Shown here piece after piece: positions 9,083 to 18,037 of a stretch of 64,000 nucleotides of DNA (position 1 is its first letter; each line of letters opens with the position of its first letter). Position numbers and translations under genes: made by a program. Source of the stretch: Archangium gephyra (lineage in GTDB: Bacteria; Myxococcota; Myxococcia; Myxococcales; Myxococcaceae); the NCBI GenBank assembly GCA_003243425.1, contig QFQP01000035.1:1-64000 (forward strand). Reading direction: 5' to 3'. Below the pieces are notes generated by a model. The model searched no databases and was not told the DNA's origin. It worked only from the letters and a program-made list of their open reading frames with translations.

Positions 9083-10060
9083 TCAGGCCGTCGACTGCGT
9101 CTGCTGTGACTGCGCGACGGCGGGCTTGTCAGCCACGCCCGTCGGCTTGCGCTCGAGCCAGTACTTGTCGGGACCTTCGCCGTTCTTGAACGTCAGCTGC
9201 ACCAGCAGCGCGGTCCATGACTGCACGAAGCCCAGGTTCTTGTAGAGCTCGGGCGCCATGGCGTGCAGCTTCCTCACGCGGCTCCACGGCACGCTCGGCA
9301 GGTCATGATGCTCGACGTGGTAGCCCACGTTGAACGACAGCGCGTTGAGCGGCCCGTAATACGAGGTCGTCGGCTGGCCGTCCTTCAGCGTCAGGTGCTC
9401 GCCGTAGCGGCGCACGCCCACCGGGTGATGACCGAACGCCATCAGGCCCGAGATGCCGAGGAACAACATGCCCTTGAACCCGAAGGCCCAGAAGAAGAGG
9501 CCGCTGAACACCACGCTGACGACCACGTTCCCGATGATCCACTTCGACGGGCGCGAGGTCGGCGCGTCGCTGTGCGTGAGAATCGGGCCCATCTGATGCC
9601 ACACGGCGCGCTTGAAGCCGTTGGTGACGAACTTGAAGTCCCACGTCTGTGGCGCCTGCGTGTCGGCCCCATCGGGCTCACCCAGGTGCGCGTGGTGCTT
9701 CAGGTGCTTGTCGCGGAAGTCCATCGCTGCGGGAAACAGCAGCGGCAGGTTCGCCACCATCGCGATGACGCGATTCGCGACGGCACCCTCGAAGATGAGG
9801 TCGTGCGCGGCGTCGTGCACCAACACGCCGAGCGCGTGCGCGATGAACGCACCGACGAAGTACGCCATCAGCAACGACACCCACCACGGTGCCATCGACA
9901 CTTGCCACGCCAGCGCCAACTGCAGCGCGACGAGGGCGAAGACCCAGACGGCGGTCTTCGAATCATGACCAATCAACTTCCGGACCTCAGGGTGCGTGGC
10001 GAGCAACTGCTTACGACGCTCGTCGTGCCAATGCGGTCCCACCCGCGCAGCAGCAGACAT
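9083..10060 (-). CDS. Sphingolipid delta-4-desaturase-like (DES1-like) fatty acid desaturase
   Basis: Membrane di-iron desaturase of 325 residues. All three His boxes are present: HDAAHD, HLKHHAH and HVEHHDLP. The last box, in the context FNVGYHVEHHDLP, and the N-terminal HDERRKQLLATHPEVRKLIG segment match the eukaryotic-type DES1/DEGS family rather than ordinary acyl-CoA desaturases. Two or three hydrophobic segments lie between the boxes. The likely substrate is a dihydroceramide or similar acyl chain, but this is inferred from the family. A strong palindrome lies 20-41 bases upstream of the ATG and is probably an operator. The gene converges on the DUF4105 gene. Confidence 0.8.
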   Translation of the reverse strand: MSAAARVGPHWHDERRKQLLATHPEVRKLIGHDSKTAVWVFALVALQLALAWQVSMAPWWVSLLMAYFVGAFIAHALGVLVHDAAHDLIFEGAVANRVIAMVANLPLLFPAAMDFRDKHLKHHAHLGEPDGADTQAPQTWDFKFVTNGFKRAVWHQMGPILTHSDAPTSRPSKWIIGNVVVSVVFSGLFFWAFGFKGMLFLGISGLMAFGHHPVGVRRYGEHLTLKDGQPTTSYYGPLNALSFNVGYHVEHHDLPSVPWSRVRKLHAMAPELYKNLGFVQSWTALLVQLTFKNGEGPDKYWLERKPTGVADKPAVAQSQQTQSTA

Positions 10061-10079
10061 AGGCCACAGCTAATAGTCA

Positions 10080-10101
10080 GTTCTGTTACCGGCAACTGAA
10101 C
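10080..10101. promoter_or_regulatory. Palindromic operator upstream of the desaturase
   Basis: A 22-bp imperfect palindrome in which 9 of 11 base pairs match, with a central CCGG. Read on the minus strand its core is TTCAGTTGCCGGTAACAGAA. It has no loop, so it is a protein-binding site rather than a terminator hairpin. It lies in the 44-base gap between the RND pump stop and the desaturase start. A 16/20 identical sequence lies between the TetR and SDR genes at 28083-28102. Confidence 0.6.
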
Positions 10102-10104
10102 AAA

Positions 10105-13100
10105 TCAGTGACCTTTGGCAGCGGAAGGGTTCAACACCTCCGGGCCGTCGGTGACCTCGTCGGGTTGGGGCAAATCGTCCGATTCGACGGTCGCAGGTTT
10201 CGACAGCGCGAACTTCAAGATGCCGGGGAAGACCACCAGCATCAGCACGGTCGCGCCCACGATGCCGAAGACCACGACGGTCGCCAGCGGGCGCTGAACC
10301 TCCGAGCCGGCGCCCGTGTTGATGGCCATGGGGAAGAAGCCGAGCGCGGCCACGGCGGCGGTGGTGAGCACGGCGCGCAGGGTGTGCGCGGCGCCATGCA
10401 GCACGGCCTTGTCGAGGGACTCACCCTGGTCGAGCAGCTTCTTCACGTCGGTGGTCATCACCACGCCGTTGAGCACGGCCACGCCGGCGAGGGCGATGAA
10501 GCCGACCGCGGCGGGCAGCGAGAAGTTCATGCCGCGCACCAGCAGGCCGATGGCGCCGCCGATGAGCGCCAGCGGCACCAGCGAGAACACGCCGAGCGCC
10601 ACGCGCACCGACCCGAAGGTCATCACCAGCATGCCCAGAATGATGAGCAGCGCGAGCGGCACCACGATGGCCAGACGCTGCTGCGCGCGCTCGAGGTTCT
10701 CGAACTGACCGCCCCAGGTCACGTTGTAGCCGGTGGGCAGCGGCACTTCTTTCTGCACGGTGGCCTGGGCTTCGGCCACCCACGACGCGAGGTCGCGCCC
10801 GCGCAGGTTGACCTCGACGCGCACGGTGCGCATGAAGTTTTCGCGGCGAACGGTGGCCGGGCCTTCGGTGTCTTCCAGCGAGCCCAGCTCGTCGAGCGAG
10901 ACCTGGTGACCGTCGGACGTCTCGACGAACAGGTCACCCAGGCCCTTGCGCGTGTTCTCGGTGGGCGGTGACAGCAGCCGCACCTCGAAGCGCTTGGGGC
11001 CTTCGTAGATGACGCCGACGCGGGCGCCGACGCGCGCGGCTTCGAGCGTGCGGAACACGTCGTCCAACTCCACGCCGTAACGCGCGAGGCGCTCACGGTC
11101 GGGCGTGAAGACGATGTTGGGCATGCCCAGCAGCCGTTCGATGCGCACGTCGCCGGTGCCCTGGAGCTTGCGCACCACGTCGCCCACGGCGTTCGACTTC
11201 TCGACCAGGGTGTCGAGGTCGGCGCCGAAGATCTGAATCGCCACGTCGGCGCGCGAACCCGAGATGAGCTCGTTGGTGCGGTCTTCGATGGGCTGGCTGA
11301 CCGAAACGAAGGTGCCGGCCACCTGGCTCTCGATGCGCTCCTTGATGACCTCCGACAGCTCGTCGAGGTCGTGCGCGCTCGTCCACTCCTCCTCGGGCTT
11401 GAGGCGCACGAACATGTCGGTGTTGTCATTGCCGACGGGGTCGAAGGCGAGCTCCGCGCGGCCGGTGAAGGCCAGCGTGGTGATGACCTCGGGGAAGCTC
11501 TTCAAGACCTTCTCGGCCTCGAGGTCGAGGCGACGCGCTTCGGTCAGCCCGATGCTGGGCGTGCGGCGAATGGTGACGACGATGTCGCCTTCCTGAATGC
11601 GAGGCACGAAGTCAGCGCCGCGCTGCAGCAGCAGGTACATCGACACCACGAGCGCCACCGACATCGCGGCCAGCAGCACCCACCGCTTGCTGATGAAGCC
11701 CGGCAGCAGCCGCTCGTACTTCTCGCGCAGCACACCCAGCCAGCGCGGCCCCGAGTTCTTCGGAGGCGGCATCAACAACGCCACCACGCCGGGGAAGAAG
11801 ACGACCGAATACACGAGCGCGCCGAACAACGCGCACGCCATCACCGTGGCCATGGGCCGGAACATCTTGCCTTCCACACCCTGCAGCGCGAGCAGCGGAA
11901 TGTAGACGAGCATGATGATGGCCACCGAGAAGGCCACCGGGCGCGCGACCGGCGCCGCCGAGTCGATGAAGCCCTGCGTGATCTCCGACTTCTTGCGGAA
12001 GTGGCGGCCGGCGAGCGACGCGATGATGGCCTCGAGCACCACGATGGGCCCGTCGACCAGGAAGCCGAAGTCGATGGCGCCCAGCGACATCAGGTCACCG
12101 GTGACGCCGAACAGGTGCATGCCGAACAACGCGATGGTCATCGACGCGGGAATGCCGAGCACCACCGCGATGGCCCCGCGCACCGTGCCCAGGAACACCG
12201 CCAGCACCAGCAGCACCACCAGCGCGCCTTCGATGATGTTCTTGATGACCGTGCCGACGGTGGCGTTCACGAAGTCACTGCGGTCGTAGATGGTGTCGAT
12301 GACCACGCCCGGAGGCAGCGTCTTCTGCACCTCGGCCACGCGGTCCTTCACGGCGGCGGTCACCGAGCGGCTGTTGGCGCCCAGCAGCATCATCACCGTG
12401 CCGGTCACCACTTCACCTTCGGCGTCGCGCGTGGTCACGCCGTAGCGCAGCGCCGAGCCGATCTTCACGTCGGCGATCTGCTTGACCAGCACCGGGTTGG
12501 AGCCGCCGCGCACGATGACGTTGGCGATGTCTTCTTCGTTCAGGAGGCGGCCGTTGCCGCGCACCAGGATGTTCTCGCCTTCACGCTCGACGTACCCGGC
12601 GCCGACCGAGGAGCTCGAGCGCTCCAGCGCGTTCTGCATCTGCGAGAGCGTGAGCCCGAAGCTCTTCAACTTCGAGGGGCTGGTGACCACGTGGTACTGC
12701 TTGAGCTCGCCGCCCATGGGGTTGACTTCGATGACGCCCGGCACCGCGCGAATCTTGGGCACCACTTCCCAGTCGAGCATGGTGCGCAGCTGCATCGCCG
12801 AGTGGTCGCCGGTCTCGCTGCGCACCACGAAGATGTAGATTTCACCCAGGCCCGTCGACACCGGCGCCAGCTGCGGCGGCGGCACGAACGCGGGCAGGTC
12901 GGCGGTCACTTCGCGCAGCCGCTCGCTGACCAGCTGTCGGGCGAACCACACGTCCATCGAGTCGTCGAACACCACCGTCACCGCCGAGAGGCCGGGGCGG
13001 CTGACGCTGCGCAGCTCCGAGAGTCGTGGCAGGCCGTTGAACGCCAGCTCGATGGGCGCGGTCACCATGCGCTCCACTTCGATGGGCGAGAGGCCCGGCG

Positions 13101-13257
13101 CCTCGGTCAACACCGCGACCTGCACGGTGCTGACGTCGGGCATGGCGTCGATGGGCAGGCGCGCGGCAGCGAACCCACCGGCGACGAGCAACACCAGCAG
13201 GCCGCCGGCAACACCCGTGCGGTACTGAACACTCAGGGCAACGAGACGGGACAACAT
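10105..13257 (-). CDS. Heavy-metal efflux RND pump, CzcA/CusA family
   Basis: Inner-membrane proton-driven pump of 1050 residues, the usual length for the family. It begins with a first transmembrane helix and the LPIDAMPDVSTVQVAVLTEAPGLSP motif region. Fourth-helix residues D396, D402 and E409 (DFG-x2-VDG-x5-E pattern) match the proton-relay triad of the heavy-metal (HME) subgroup. Last gene of the operon; its ATG lies one base after the stop of the membrane fusion protein gene. Which metal is exported cannot be told from sequence alone: it could be Cu/Ag, or Zn/Co/Cd. Confidence 0.92.
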   Translation of the reverse strand: MLSRLVALSVQYRTGVAGGLLVLLVAGGFAAARLPIDAMPDVSTVQVAVLTEAPGLSPIEVERMVTAPIELAFNGLPRLSELRSVSRPGLSAVTVVFDDSMDVWFARQLVSERLREVTADLPAFVPPPQLAPVSTGLGEIYIFVVRSETGDHSAMQLRTMLDWEVVPKIRAVPGVIEVNPMGGELKQYHVVTSPSKLKSFGLTLSQMQNALERSSSSVGAGYVEREGENILVRGNGRLLNEEDIANVIVRGGSNPVLVKQIADVKIGSALRYGVTTRDAEGEVVTGTVMMLLGANSRSVTAAVKDRVAEVQKTLPPGVVIDTIYDRSDFVNATVGTVIKNIIEGALVVLLVLAVFLGTVRGAIAVVLGIPASMTIALFGMHLFGVTGDLMSLGAIDFGFLVDGPIVVLEAIIASLAGRHFRKKSEITQGFIDSAAPVARPVAFSVAIIMLVYIPLLALQGVEGKMFRPMATVMACALFGALVYSVVFFPGVVALLMPPPKNSGPRWLGVLREKYERLLPGFISKRWVLLAAMSVALVVSMYLLLQRGADFVPRIQEGDIVVTIRRTPSIGLTEARRLDLEAEKVLKSFPEVITTLAFTGRAELAFDPVGNDNTDMFVRLKPEEEWTSAHDLDELSEVIKERIESQVAGTFVSVSQPIEDRTNELISGSRADVAIQIFGADLDTLVEKSNAVGDVVRKLQGTGDVRIERLLGMPNIVFTPDRERLARYGVELDDVFRTLEAARVGARVGVIYEGPKRFEVRLLSPPTENTRKGLGDLFVETSDGHQVSLDELGSLEDTEGPATVRRENFMRTVRVEVNLRGRDLASWVAEAQATVQKEVPLPTGYNVTWGGQFENLERAQQRLAIVVPLALLIILGMLVMTFGSVRVALGVFSLVPLALIGGAIGLLVRGMNFSLPAAVGFIALAGVAVLNGVVMTTDVKKLLDQGESLDKAVLHGAAHTLRAVLTTAAVAALGFFPMAINTGAGSEVQRPLATVVVFGIVGATVLMLVVFPGILKFALSKPATVESDDLPQPDEVTDGPEVLNPSAAKGH

Positions 13258-13258
13258 G

Positions 13259-14443
13259 TCAGCGGAAGACCTCTGCCTTGAGCGCGAGCACGCCGCTGGT
13301 CACGACCTTCTCGCCGGCCTTGAGGCCCTCGAGCACCGCCACGTCTTCGGTGTCTTCCGGCCCGAGCTTGATGTTGCGCGGCTCGACGGCGTCGCTGCCG
13401 GCCTCGACGAACACCGTGGGCTTGCCGTCGATGCGGGTGACCGCCGACTTGGGAATGGTGAGCCGCGTGTCGCGCGGCCCCGAGGTGTGAATGATGGCCG
13501 TGACCGAGAGGCCCGAGCGCAGGCGGCCGTCGGGGTTCTCCAGCTGCACACGCGCGGTGCCAGCGCGCTTCTCACGGTCGATGGCCTCCGACACGTGCGC
13601 CACCGTGCCCTCGTAGCTGTGCTGCCGGTCGGCCGGGAGGCGGATCTCGACCTTGTCTCCTTCGTTCACGCCAGGCACGTCGCGCTCGAAGACCGTGAGT
13701 TCCACCCACACGTGCTTCTGATCGGCCACCGTGGCCACCGTGTCGGTCGGGCCGACCGTCTGACCGCGCATGGTCTTCATTTCGACGATGCGGCCGGCGA
13801 TGGGGCTCTTCAACTTGAGCACGCCCAGCTCGCCACCCACGGTGCCGCCCAGGGCTTCGACCGTCTTCTCGGCGGCCACGCGTTCGGCGGTGAGCCCTTC
13901 GAGGTTGGCCTGCGCAAACTGCGCGTCACGCTCGGCGCTGACCTTCGCGTCGGCCAGCTTGCGCTCACGCTCGGCGTCGATCTTCGCGACCTGTTCACGC
14001 GCGCGCGCCTTGAGCACCTCGGCCTGCGCGCGACCCAGCTCGACCGATTCGAGCTCGGCGATGACCTCACCGGCCTGCACGTCTTCGCCTTCGACCTTGT
14101 TCACGGTGCGCAGCCGGCCCTCGATGCGGGCGCCGAGGGCGGCCACGCGGCGGGCGTCCCACGTCACTTCACCGGTGACGTAGAGGTTGGGCGTCAACAT
14201 CGTCTCTTCGGCGGCGGCGAAGGTGATCTTCTCGCGCGTGGCGAAGGCGCTCGGGTACTTGATGACGCCGTCTTCCAGCCACGGCGTGGAGTGCTCGACG
14301 GCGGCGGGCGCGGCTTCGGGCCGGGTGGCGTTCTTCACCACGATGCCGACGATGATGGCGGCGACGACGGCGCCAACGCCGATGACCAACACCTTCTTCT
14401 TCTGAGCCGGCAACTGCGGAGGGGGCATGGTGGACGCGGTCAT
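13259..14443 (-). CDS. RND efflux membrane fusion protein (CzcB/CusB, HlyD family)
   Basis: Periplasmic adaptor of 394 residues. It has one N-terminal membrane anchor (KVLVIGVGAVVAAIIVGIVV), a biotinyl-lipoyl domain (VNKVEGEDVQAGEVIAELES), a coiled-coil hairpin rich in Ala/Glu/Arg (about residues 130-190), the second lipoyl half (LKSPIAGRIVEMKTMRGQTV) and C-terminal beta domains. Its start overlaps the stop of the TolC-type gene as ATGA. It links pump and outer-membrane channel. No His-rich metal-binding N-terminus, as seen in some CzcB proteins, is present. Confidence 0.9.
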   Translation of the reverse strand: MTASTMPPPQLPAQKKKVLVIGVGAVVAAIIVGIVVKNATRPEAAPAAVEHSTPWLEDGVIKYPSAFATREKITFAAAEETMLTPNLYVTGEVTWDARRVAALGARIEGRLRTVNKVEGEDVQAGEVIAELESVELGRAQAEVLKARAREQVAKIDAERERKLADAKVSAERDAQFAQANLEGLTAERVAAEKTVEALGGTVGGELGVLKLKSPIAGRIVEMKTMRGQTVGPTDTVATVADQKHVWVELTVFERDVPGVNEGDKVEIRLPADRQHSYEGTVAHVSEAIDREKRAGTARVQLENPDGRLRSGLSVTAIIHTSGPRDTRLTIPKSAVTRIDGKPTVFVEAGSDAVEPRNIKLGPEDTEDVAVLEGLKAGEKVVTSGVLALKAEVFR

Positions 14444-15678
14444 TTGTTCAAACCTCCCGAAGCGCGCTGCAGTTCGACCCAGTCCGACCAGGCCGCCGAC
14501 AACGTTTCAATTTGTTCGCGCTCGAGACGGAGCACGTCGCGAGCCGCGGTGGTGAGACGGAAGACGTCGAAGCGGCCGGCGCGCCAGCCCTGCTCGATGA
14601 GCTCCTGGGTGCGGCGCGCGCTGGGCAACGCCTGGGTGGCGAGCACCGCGACCTGCTGCCGGCGCGCTTCGTAGCTGCGGCGGGCGACGGCGACTTCACG
14701 GGCCACGCGGCGCAGCTGCGCCTGCAACCGCGCCTTCTCGGTTTCCTGCTGGGCGCGCGCCACGGCCTGCGGGCCCTGGTTGCGCTGCACGGGGAGCTCG
14801 AGCGCCAGGCCCGCGTAGAGGAAGCCCGGCGAAGCCGGCGCCACGTCGAGGCCGAGGTTGAGGCCCAGCTTGGGGAAGCCCTCGCGCGCGAGCCGGCTCT
14901 CCATGGTCTCCAGCAGCGCGAGGCGCGCCTTCACCACCGCGAGCTCCGGGCGGTTCTCGAGCGCGCGCTCCACCAGCTCCTGCTCGCTGGGCGCCGCCGA
15001 AGGCTCGAGCGCGGTGGCCTTGAGCTCCCAGACGGTGCCGGGCTCGGCGTCGAGCACGTTGGTGAGCTCGAGGCGCGCGGTCTGCTGCAGGCGCTGCGCT
15101 TCGATGAGGTCCCGCTCGGCCGACGCCACCTCGACCTGCACGGTCGTCATTTCAGGTTCGCCGGCCACGCCAGCCGAAACGCGCTCGCGCGCGGCATCGG
15201 CCACGCGCTTCTGCACTGCCAGCGCCTCCTGAATCCGTTCGACGCGTTGATCCGACAGCAGCACGTCGATGTACGCGACCCACGCCCGGGCCGCGGCGCG
15301 CCGGCGTTCCCAGTCGAGCTCGGCCCTGGCGACCTCCACGCGGCGGTTGGCTTCTTCGACGCGCGCGAAGCCTGCGCCCGACACCTCGATGTCGCCGTTG
15401 ATGCCGACGTTGTAGCCGTTGCGCGGGTCCACCGGAGAGCCCGGGAGCTCGATCACCAGCGGCCGGTAGTCGGCGAAGATTCGCGGGTTGGTCGGCAGAA
15501 ACACGCCAGCGCCCACGCGCGTCGCGTCAGCCTCGTCGACCACGCGCGCTGCCAGTTGCACTTCGGGGGAGCGCTCACGCGCGCGTTCGACGGCCTGCTC
15601 GAGCGTCAACGTCTCGGCGCTCGCCGGAAGCGCCAGCAACGCGCTCGCAAGAACCAAGGTTTTCTCTAAGGATTGCAT
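14440..15678 (-). CDS. TolC-family outer-membrane channel of RND operon
   Basis: Outer-membrane efflux protein of 412 residues, CzcC/CusC type. The signal peptide MQSLEKTLVLASALLALPASA leads into TLTLEQAVERARERSPEV, the typical first helix of the OEP repeat. Two long helical repeats rich in Ala/Arg/Glu follow. I chose ATG 15678; a TTG at 15708 would place ten extra residues before the signal. It is the first gene of the operon TolC, fusion protein, pump. Its promoter must lie in the 106 bases shared with the divergent small membrane gene. No metal-sensing regulator gene is adjacent. Confidence 0.88.
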   Translation of the reverse strand: MQSLEKTLVLASALLALPASAETLTLEQAVERARERSPEVQLAARVVDEADATRVGAGVFLPTNPRIFADYRPLVIELPGSPVDPRNGYNVGINGDIEVSGAGFARVEEANRRVEVARAELDWERRRAAARAWVAYIDVLLSDQRVERIQEALAVQKRVADAARERVSAGVAGEPEMTTVQVEVASAERDLIEAQRLQQTARLELTNVLDAEPGTVWELKATALEPSAAPSEQELVERALENRPELAVVKARLALLETMESRLAREGFPKLGLNLGLDVAPASPGFLYAGLALELPVQRNQGPQAVARAQQETEKARLQAQLRRVAREVAVARRSYEARRQQVAVLATQALPSARRTQELIEQGWRAGRFDVFRLTTAARDVLRLEREQIETLSAAWSDWVELQRASGGLNK

Positions 15679-15784
15679 CGAATGCTTCTGGGGAAGTTGG
15701 GACAGCAAAGGAAAGAGGAACCCTCCTAACGAGGAATTCCGTCACTGCAAACCCTTCAACTGCTCGGCACGTGCGCTGCAACTG

Positions 15785-16186
15785 ATGGCCGTCATGACGC
15801 CCGGAGTGGACGACAGGACACAGGTGCTGCGCGTGAGCCTGAAAACGGAGGCCGCGTTATTGCGGAGTTGGCTCGCGCGTCGCGACGAATTGGCGTTGCG
15901 CCGACGGGAGGCGCCGCTGGTCGCGCGCCGGTACCGACGTGAGTTGTTGTCGCGCGATGTGAGCCGGCTCGAGCGGGAGATCTCGGCGCTGGAGCGTCAA
16001 CCGCGCACGTTCGGCAGCGCCACGTCGGTGGTGCTGGGTGGTGTTCGCGGGGTGTTGCTCTCGGCCGCCGGGCTGACGTGGGTGACGGGTCTGTCACTGG
16101 CCACGCCGTCGGGCCGCTTCGACGACCCGCTGCGCCTGGTCGCGATGCTGGTCGTGCCGTTGGTCATCTGGGGAGCGCGTCGATGA
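15785..16186 (+). CDS. Small membrane protein with coiled coil, unknown
   Basis: A 133-residue protein. The first 75 residues are charged and helical (RDELALRRREAPLVARRYRRELL, then DVSRLEREISALERQ), consistent with a coiled coil. Two hydrophobic segments follow (VLLSAAGLTWVTGLSLA and LVAMLVVPLVIWG). The stop overlaps the next start as ATGA, so the two small membrane proteins are probably made together and may form a complex. I do not recognise either. A GTG at 15812 or ATG at 15794 are possible later starts. Confidence 0.6.
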   Translation: MAVMTPGVDDRTQVLRVSLKTEAALLRSWLARRDELALRRREAPLVARRYRRELLSRDVSRLEREISALERQPRTFGSATSVVLGGVRGVLLSAAGLTWVTGLSLATPSGRFDDPLRLVAMLVVPLVIWGARR

Positions 16187-16572
16187 GCGCTGATCAGCAG
16201 AGCGTACCCGCGCTGCAGAAGGAGGTGGCGCAGCTGTGGGAGGCGTATCGCCGGGGCGCCGACACCGTGCCGCTGGTGGTGCCTTCGGAAGAAGCCGCCG
16301 CCCTGCGCGCCCTCGAGGAGCGGCATGGCGAGTTGATGCGTCAGCGCGACGTGCTGCGCGCCCACCGCAAGCAGCGCAGCGTCGCGATGCTACCGCGGAG
16401 CGCGGTGTTCGGCGCCATCGCGTCGGTCATCGGCACCGTCACCGGGGCCGCGGTCTGCGTGTGGGCCACGCCGATGGTGGCCGAGTGGTCTGCCGACGGT
16501 TCGCCGGAGCTCGGGCTGGGGCTGGTGGCGGCGAGCCTGGTGGGCCTGGTGATCAGCCTGCGCCGCGCCTGA
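16183..16572 (+). CDS. Small membrane protein, partner of the preceding gene
   Basis: A 129-residue protein beginning at the ATG of the ATGA overlap. About 70 helical charged residues (QKEVAQLWEAYRRGAD, LRALEERHGELMRQRDVLRAHRK) precede two hydrophobic segments (FGAIASVIGTVTGAAVCVWA and LGLGLVAASLVGLVISL). It has the same architecture as its upstream neighbour, which suggests an ancient duplication or a two-subunit membrane complex. Its stop abuts the convergent AraC-VOC gene. Function unknown. Confidence 0.6.
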   Translation: MSADQQSVPALQKEVAQLWEAYRRGADTVPLVVPSEEAAALRALEERHGELMRQRDVLRAHRKQRSVAMLPRSAVFGAIASVIGTVTGAAVCVWATPMVAEWSADGSPELGLGLVAASLVGLVISLRRA

Positions 16573-17664
16573 TCAATGCTGCGCGAAGAACACGAAGTTG
16601 CCCGCAGGGTCCTGCACGATGACTTCGTGCGCGCCATAGAAGGTGGTGCGGTCGGGAATCGCGCGGGGCCAGTCGGCGAGCTGCTTCTTGATGACCTCGA
16701 GATTGTCCACGTCGATGTACAGCGTCGCCCGTGAGGCCTTCGCCATCGGCGGCACGTCGCGGGCGACCGACGCCACGCTCTGCAGCATCACCTGCGTTCC
16801 GCCGCGCTTGAGAATGACGAAGCCGAGCGTGTCGCCTTCGGGCACTTCGGTGACGCGCTCGAAGCCCAGCTTCTGTTCGTAGAACGGCAGGCACTGCTCG
16901 ATGGAATCGACGATGAGGTTCGCGGTGATGGCTTTCATGCGACCCTGGCCTGCCGGACCGTAGAGCGAATGGATTGGAAGAATGGAACCTGCGTCTGCGC
17001 GTACCTCCGTCGCGGTGACGCCCACCAGCAGCCGCAGCTCCCGCGCGAGGTGCGACTGATCGGCGTACCCGAGCGCCGCTGCCACGTCGGCGAGCGGTTG
17101 ATCAGAGCCCTGCAGGCTGATCAGCGTGTGCTGCATGCGCGCCACACACGCGAACTGCCTGGGCGAGAGCCCCACGTGCGCTTCGAAGACCCGACGCAGG
17201 TGTTGGCGCGACCACCCGAGCGACCCGGCGACGGCCGCCGTGGTGTGGCCTGCGCTCAGCAGGCGCACTGCGTGTTCGATGCGCGGCGAACGTTCTTCGG
17301 CACGACGAAGCAGCGCGCGGCTCAGCTCGTCGACGGAGCGCGCGCGTTCGAGTTCGTCGAAGCGACCGAGGTCACGCAACGCGATGATCTGGTCCGTCAG
17401 CTCGTGCAGCGGCACCCCGAGAAAGCGTGACGCCGCGCCCGGCTTGAAGCGCACGGACAGGTACGACGCCGCGGCGCCGGGTGTGACGCGTGGCTTCGTC
17501 ATCGCGCCGACCACGCGGCCACGACCGGTCCGAAGGTCGACGAGGATGTCCACGCAGCCGTCGGGCAACACGCGCTGCGCACGGCTCGCGGTCGACTCGA
17601 GCCGCCAGAAGCGGTCGACGCTCGAGCGCAACCCGCGGCCGGGAACGACTTCGAGGTACGGCAT
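16573..17664 (-). CDS. AraC-family regulator fused to a VOC (glyoxalase-like) domain
   Basis: Residues 1 to about 120 form an AraC-type ligand-sensing N-domain (RVLPDGCVDILVDLR, PGAASRFLGVPLHEL). Residues 125-225 hold two helix-turn-helix units (TAAVAGSLGWSRQHLRRVFEAHVGLSPRQF and PLADVAAALGYADQSHLARELRLLVG). Residues 243-363 are a complete VOC domain (IVDSIEQCLPFYEQKLGFERV to VIVQDPAGNFVFF), resembling small-molecule-binding or resistance proteins. The VOC part starts with an internal ATG at 16938, so separate translation is possible. Start overlaps the DUF2277 stop as TGATG. The VOC domain may sense or act on the inducer. Confidence 0.8.
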   Translation of the reverse strand: MPYLEVVPGRGLRSSVDRFWRLESTASRAQRVLPDGCVDILVDLRTGRGRVVGAMTKPRVTPGAAASYLSVRFKPGAASRFLGVPLHELTDQIIALRDLGRFDELERARSVDELSRALLRRAEERSPRIEHAVRLLSAGHTTAAVAGSLGWSRQHLRRVFEAHVGLSPRQFACVARMQHTLISLQGSDQPLADVAAALGYADQSHLARELRLLVGVTATEVRADAGSILPIHSLYGPAGQGRMKAITANLIVDSIEQCLPFYEQKLGFERVTEVPEGDTLGFVILKRGGTQVMLQSVASVARDVPPMAKASRATLYIDVDNLEVIKKQLADWPRAIPDRTTFYGAHEVIVQDPAGNFVFFAQH

Positions 17665-17960
17665 CAGCTCGTCGCCAGCAGCCGTTTCCGCATCTGTTCG
17701 TCGCGCTTCTGACCGCGCTCCCTGGCCTTCAACTTCTCGGTCTCGCGGTCTCTGGGAGGGCCGTGCACCTCGAGCGAGGCGAACAGCTCTTCGGTCGCTG
17801 CGTGCACCTTGCGAATGGCGCGCTCGAACGCCGCTTCGTTCGCCTTCGAGGGCTTGTTCATGCCCGACAACTTGCGCACGTACTGCACCGCCGAAGCGTG
17901 AATCTCATCGGCCGTCGCGGGCGGCTCGAAGTGAAGCAACGTCTTGATGTTCCGGCACAT
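17664..17960 (-). CDS. DUF2277 family protein
   Basis: A 98-residue protein that opens with MCRNIKTLLHFEPPAT, the diagnostic start of DUF2277. The rest is helical and very charged (EEAFERAIRKVHAATEEL, ending with a Lys/Arg-rich tail). The family is widespread in high-GC bacteria and its function is not known. Full length. It precedes and overlaps the AraC-VOC gene by the TGATG arrangement, so the two are cotranscribed. Confidence 0.85.
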   Translation of the reverse strand: MCRNIKTLLHFEPPATADEIHASAVQYVRKLSGMNKPSKANEAAFERAIRKVHAATEELFASLEVHGPPRDRETEKLKARERGQKRDEQMRKRLLATS

Positions 17961-18037
17961 GCCCGGGGTGATAGCGCCGCCACGATTCTTTTCTCAACGC
18001 CCGACGGTCCGGGGTTTGCTTCGCGCTGCCCGAACGT

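Noticed and set aside
8641..9245. Continuation of the DUF4105 frame to 9245
   Set aside because: Arg-rich nonsense that overlaps the opposite desaturase gene; the alternative frame to 9072 gives a natural protein end.
10080..10101. Palindrome as a terminator of the RND operon
   Set aside because: It has no loop and no T-tract, so a hairpin terminator is unlikely; it fits a protein-binding site better.
11371..13281. A 636-residue plus-strand frame, very rich in His, Arg and Gln
   Set aside because: It is antisense to the RND pump gene, whose codon pattern explains it; no ribosome site or domain is present. The same holds for similar long frames opposite the desaturase, the kinase and the TolC gene.
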